NCBI RefSeq assembly: GCF_001982635.1
Contig: NZ_MKFI01000003.1
Span: 310,001 to 374,000 of the forward strand
DNA length: 64,000 nucleotides
From: Bradyrhizobium mercantei
Lineage (GTDB): Bacteria; Pseudomonadota; Alphaproteobacteria; Rhizobiales; Xanthobacteraceae
Direction of reading: 5' to 3'
Position 1 is the first letter of the stretch. Every line of letters begins with the position of its first letter. Both the position numbers and the translations under genes were made by a program. Under the pieces are notes generated by a model. It searched no databases and was not told where the DNA came from. It worked only from the letters and a program-made list of their open reading frames with translations. Below are positions 62,423 to 64,000 of the stretch, in pieces.

Positions 62423-63241
62423 ATGGCGCTGGCACTCGCAATCCTGAAATGGCTCGTGATCGCCGCGGCCGTCGTCTATCTCGGCGGCCTGGTGGCGCTG
62501 TACGTCAAGCAGCGCGAATTGCTGTTTCCGGTCCCGCCGGTCGGGCGGACCGCGCCTGCCGCCGCCGGTCTTCCCGAAGCGGAAGAAGATGTCCTGACCA
62601 CCGATGACGGCGAGAAGGTCATCGTCTGGCACGTGCCGGCGAAGCCGGGCCGTCCTGTCGTGCTGTTCTTTCCCGGCAATGGCGATTTCCTCGCCGGCCG
62701 CGTAGCGCGCTTCAAGGCCATCACCGCCGACGGCACCGGGCTGGTGGCGCTGTCCTACCGCGGCTACGCCGGCTCGAGCGGATCTCCGAGCGAGCAGGGA
62801 CTGCTGCGGGACGCGGCGGCGGCTTACGCCTTCGCCACCGCGCGCTACCGCGCCGAGCAAATCGTGCCCTGGGGATTCTCCCTCGGCACCGGCGTTGCGG
62901 TCGCACTCGCCGCCGACCATCCAGTCGGCAAGCTGATCCTGGAGGCGCCCTATACATCGACGGCCGACGTCGCCGGCGCGCACTTCTGGTACGTGCCGGT
63001 CAGCCTATTGATGCGGGATCAATTCCACTCCGACCGGCGAATCACAGGCGTCACGGCGCCGCTCCTGATCATGCACGGCACCAACGATCCGGTGATCCCG
63101 ATCCGTTTCGGCGAGCGCCTGTTCAGCCTCGCCCATGAGCCCAAGCAATTCGTGCGCCTGCCCGGTGGCGGGCACGACGATCTCGACGATTTCGGTGCGA
63201 TGGCCACCGCGCGGCGGTTTATCGACGCCCCGAGAGGCTGA
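62423..63241 (+). CDS. Alpha/beta hydrolase with N-terminal membrane anchor
   Basis: A 272-residue protein of the YheT/Bem46-like alpha/beta-hydrolase kind: one N-terminal helix (about 8-28) anchors it, then a hydrolase core with the oxyanion segment LFFPGNGDF, the nucleophile elbow GFSLGTG (Ser about 153), the acid Asp in GTNDPVIP (about 219), and the base His in LPGGGHDDL (about 250). The catalytic triad is complete. Substrate unknown, perhaps a lipid or peptide. It follows the small peptide gene by 15 bases and precedes the antiporter. Confidence 0.88.
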   Translation: MALALAILKWLVIAAAVVYLGGLVALYVKQRELLFPVPPVGRTAPAAAGLPEAEEDVLTTDDGEKVIVWHVPAKPGRPVVLFFPGNGDFLAGRVARFKAITADGTGLVALSYRGYAGSSGSPSEQGLLRDAAAAYAFATARYRAEQIVPWGFSLGTGVAVALAADHPVGKLILEAPYTSTADVAGAHFWYVPVSLLMRDQFHSDRRITGVTAPLLIMHGTNDPVIPIRFGERLFSLAHEPKQFVRLPGGGHDDLDDFGAMATARRFIDAPRG

Positions 63242-63295
63242 CGGCAGCGATTGGCTGTCGCATACTCGGGGTCACTGAAGTAAGGGGACCCCACG

Positions 63296-64000
63296 ATGAG
63301 TGCACACGGACCGATGCCACGGTCGGCCTGGCTGTATCCCGTTCTGGCGGTCCTGTTGTTTGCCGCGGTCTCGGCCACCGGATACGGCTTCGCGCCATCG
63401 GCCCCCGGCTGGCTGTTCGCGGCCGTGCTGCTGGTGATCCTGTTCGGCACCGTGTTCGCGGCCGTCCACCACGCCGAAATGATCGCCGAGCGGATCGGCG
63501 AGCCGTTCGGCACCCTGCTCCTGACGCTCGCGGTGACCATCATCGAGGTGGCGCTGATCTCGACCATCATGCTGGGCGACACGCCGGCGCCGACCTTGGC
63601 GCGCGACACCGTGTTCGCGGTGGTGATGATCGTCTGCAACGGCCTGGTCGGGCTCTGCATCTTCATCGGCGGCATCCGCTACCGCGAGCAGGATTTCCAG
63701 ATCACCGGCGCCAACCTTTACCTCAGCGTGCTGTTCGTGCTCGCGACCATCACGCTCGATATGCCGAACTTCACGCTGACCGCGCCGGGGCCGGTCTATT
63801 CGGCCGCCCAGCTTGCCGTGATCAGCGTCGTGACCCTGCTGCTCTATGCGGTATTCCTCTACACCCAGACCATCCGCCACCGCGATTACTTCGTCAGCGG
63901 CGCCAATGAGGCGGCGGCACATGGCGAGGTGATGTCGGACCGCATGACGGCGATCAGCGTGGCCCTGCTGCTGGTGTCCCTGCTGGCGGTGGTGCTGCTG
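63296..64000 (+). CDS. Ca2+/H+ antiporter-type ion transporter (3' end missing)
   Basis: A CaCA-superfamily inner-membrane exchanger (ChaA/y4hA type), 235 residues visible, continuing past the window end. The signature acidic motif appears as GEPFGTLLLTLAVTIIEVAL (about residues 65-84, the alpha-1 repeat with its membrane Glu), and IVCNGLVGLCIFIGGIRY follows. At least six helices are seen. AAGGGGA precedes the ATG at 63296. It probably exports Ca2+ or K+/Na+ in exchange for protons; specificity is inference. Confidence 0.87.
   Translation, partial: MSAHGPMPRSAWLYPVLAVLLFAAVSATGYGFAPSAPGWLFAAVLLVILFGTVFAAVHHAEMIAERIGEPFGTLLLTLAVTIIEVALISTIMLGDTPAPTLARDTVFAVVMIVCNGLVGLCIFIGGIRYREQDFQITGANLYLSVLFVLATITLDMPNFTLTAPGPVYSAAQLAVISVVTLLLYAVFLYTQTIRHRDYFVSGANEAAAHGEVMSDRMTAISVALLLVSLLAVVLL

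Noticed and set aside
60917..62983. A 688-codon minus-strand frame
   Set aside because: It is antisense to pntB and the hydrolase; no recognisable motifs.

Overview
This 64-kb window is high-G+C chromosomal DNA from an alphaproteobacterium, most likely Bradyrhizobium or a close relative (Nitrobacteraceae, Rhizobiales). The evidence is the complete tolQRAB/pal/cpoB/tilS/ftsH block, a transhydrogenase whose alpha subunit is split in two, GapR (DUF2312), DUF1036, DUF1244 and DUF2312 housekeeping proteins, a bacterial aa3 oxidase subunit IV, OpgC, and several families of long intergenic palindromes. I see no rRNA, tRNA, CRISPR array, prophage or intact insertion sequence. Both ends cut a gene: an AspT-like transporter at the left and a Ca2+/H+ antiporter at the right.

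Layout. 1-5 kb: two tandem AspT/YidE-type transporters and a SulP anion permease. 5-9 kb: a GNAT acetyltransferase, a HerA-like ATPase, a decayed PepSY gene, and an HxlR regulator divergent from a small membrane protein. 9-17 kb: an amidohydrolase, an MFS transporter, OpgC, a TetR regulator with an acyl-CoA dehydrogenase, and a periplasmic L-asparaginase. 17-24 kb: an ECF-like sigma factor divergent from an AraC regulator, a zinc-ribbon/MBL protein, htpG, a COG0523 zinc GTPase behind a Zur-like box, and a DUF3095 cyclase-like protein. 24-29.5 kb: DUF2147, a MATE pump, a GNAT enzyme, a superoxide dismutase behind an EcfG-type promoter, a FluC fluoride channel, then 1.2 kb of repeat-rich DNA. 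29.6-42 kb: the Tol-Pal cell-envelope block (tolQ-tolR-tolA-tolB, then a GGDEF/EAL protein and a FeeM-like N-acyl synthase, then pal-cpoB-tilS-ftsH). 42-64 kb: DUF3052, a polytopic membrane protein, TetR, OsmC, pyk with DUF1036, DUF1244, gapR, a cyclase-TPR protein, two periplasmic peptidoglycan proteins (DUF882 and an L,D-transpeptidase), a sigma-54 response regulator, an M3 oligopeptidase, cytochrome oxidase subunit IV, pntAA-pntAB-pntB, a 33-residue peptide, an alpha/beta hydrolase and the partial antiporter.

How the parts fit. The dominant theme is envelope maintenance and stress: Tol-Pal constriction machinery, FtsH proteolysis, peptidoglycan enzymes, glucan modification, SOD, OsmC, HtpG and zinc homeostasis. 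Regulatory signals readable in the DNA include a Zur-like operator, an EcfG general-stress promoter, TTAACCAT (CtrA-type half-site) octamers ahead of tolQ, pal and the DUF882 gene, and inverted-repeat operator candidates in two divergent promoters. The least ordinary items are the FeeM-like acyl synthase plus c-di-GMP protein lodged inside the Tol-Pal block, an 18-bp-stem structured repeat at 28.8 kb, intergenic palindromes assembled from interchangeable half-modules, and a terminator-shaped sequence embedded in the first codons of the DUF3052 gene. I did not find a clear-cut new defence or mobile system.
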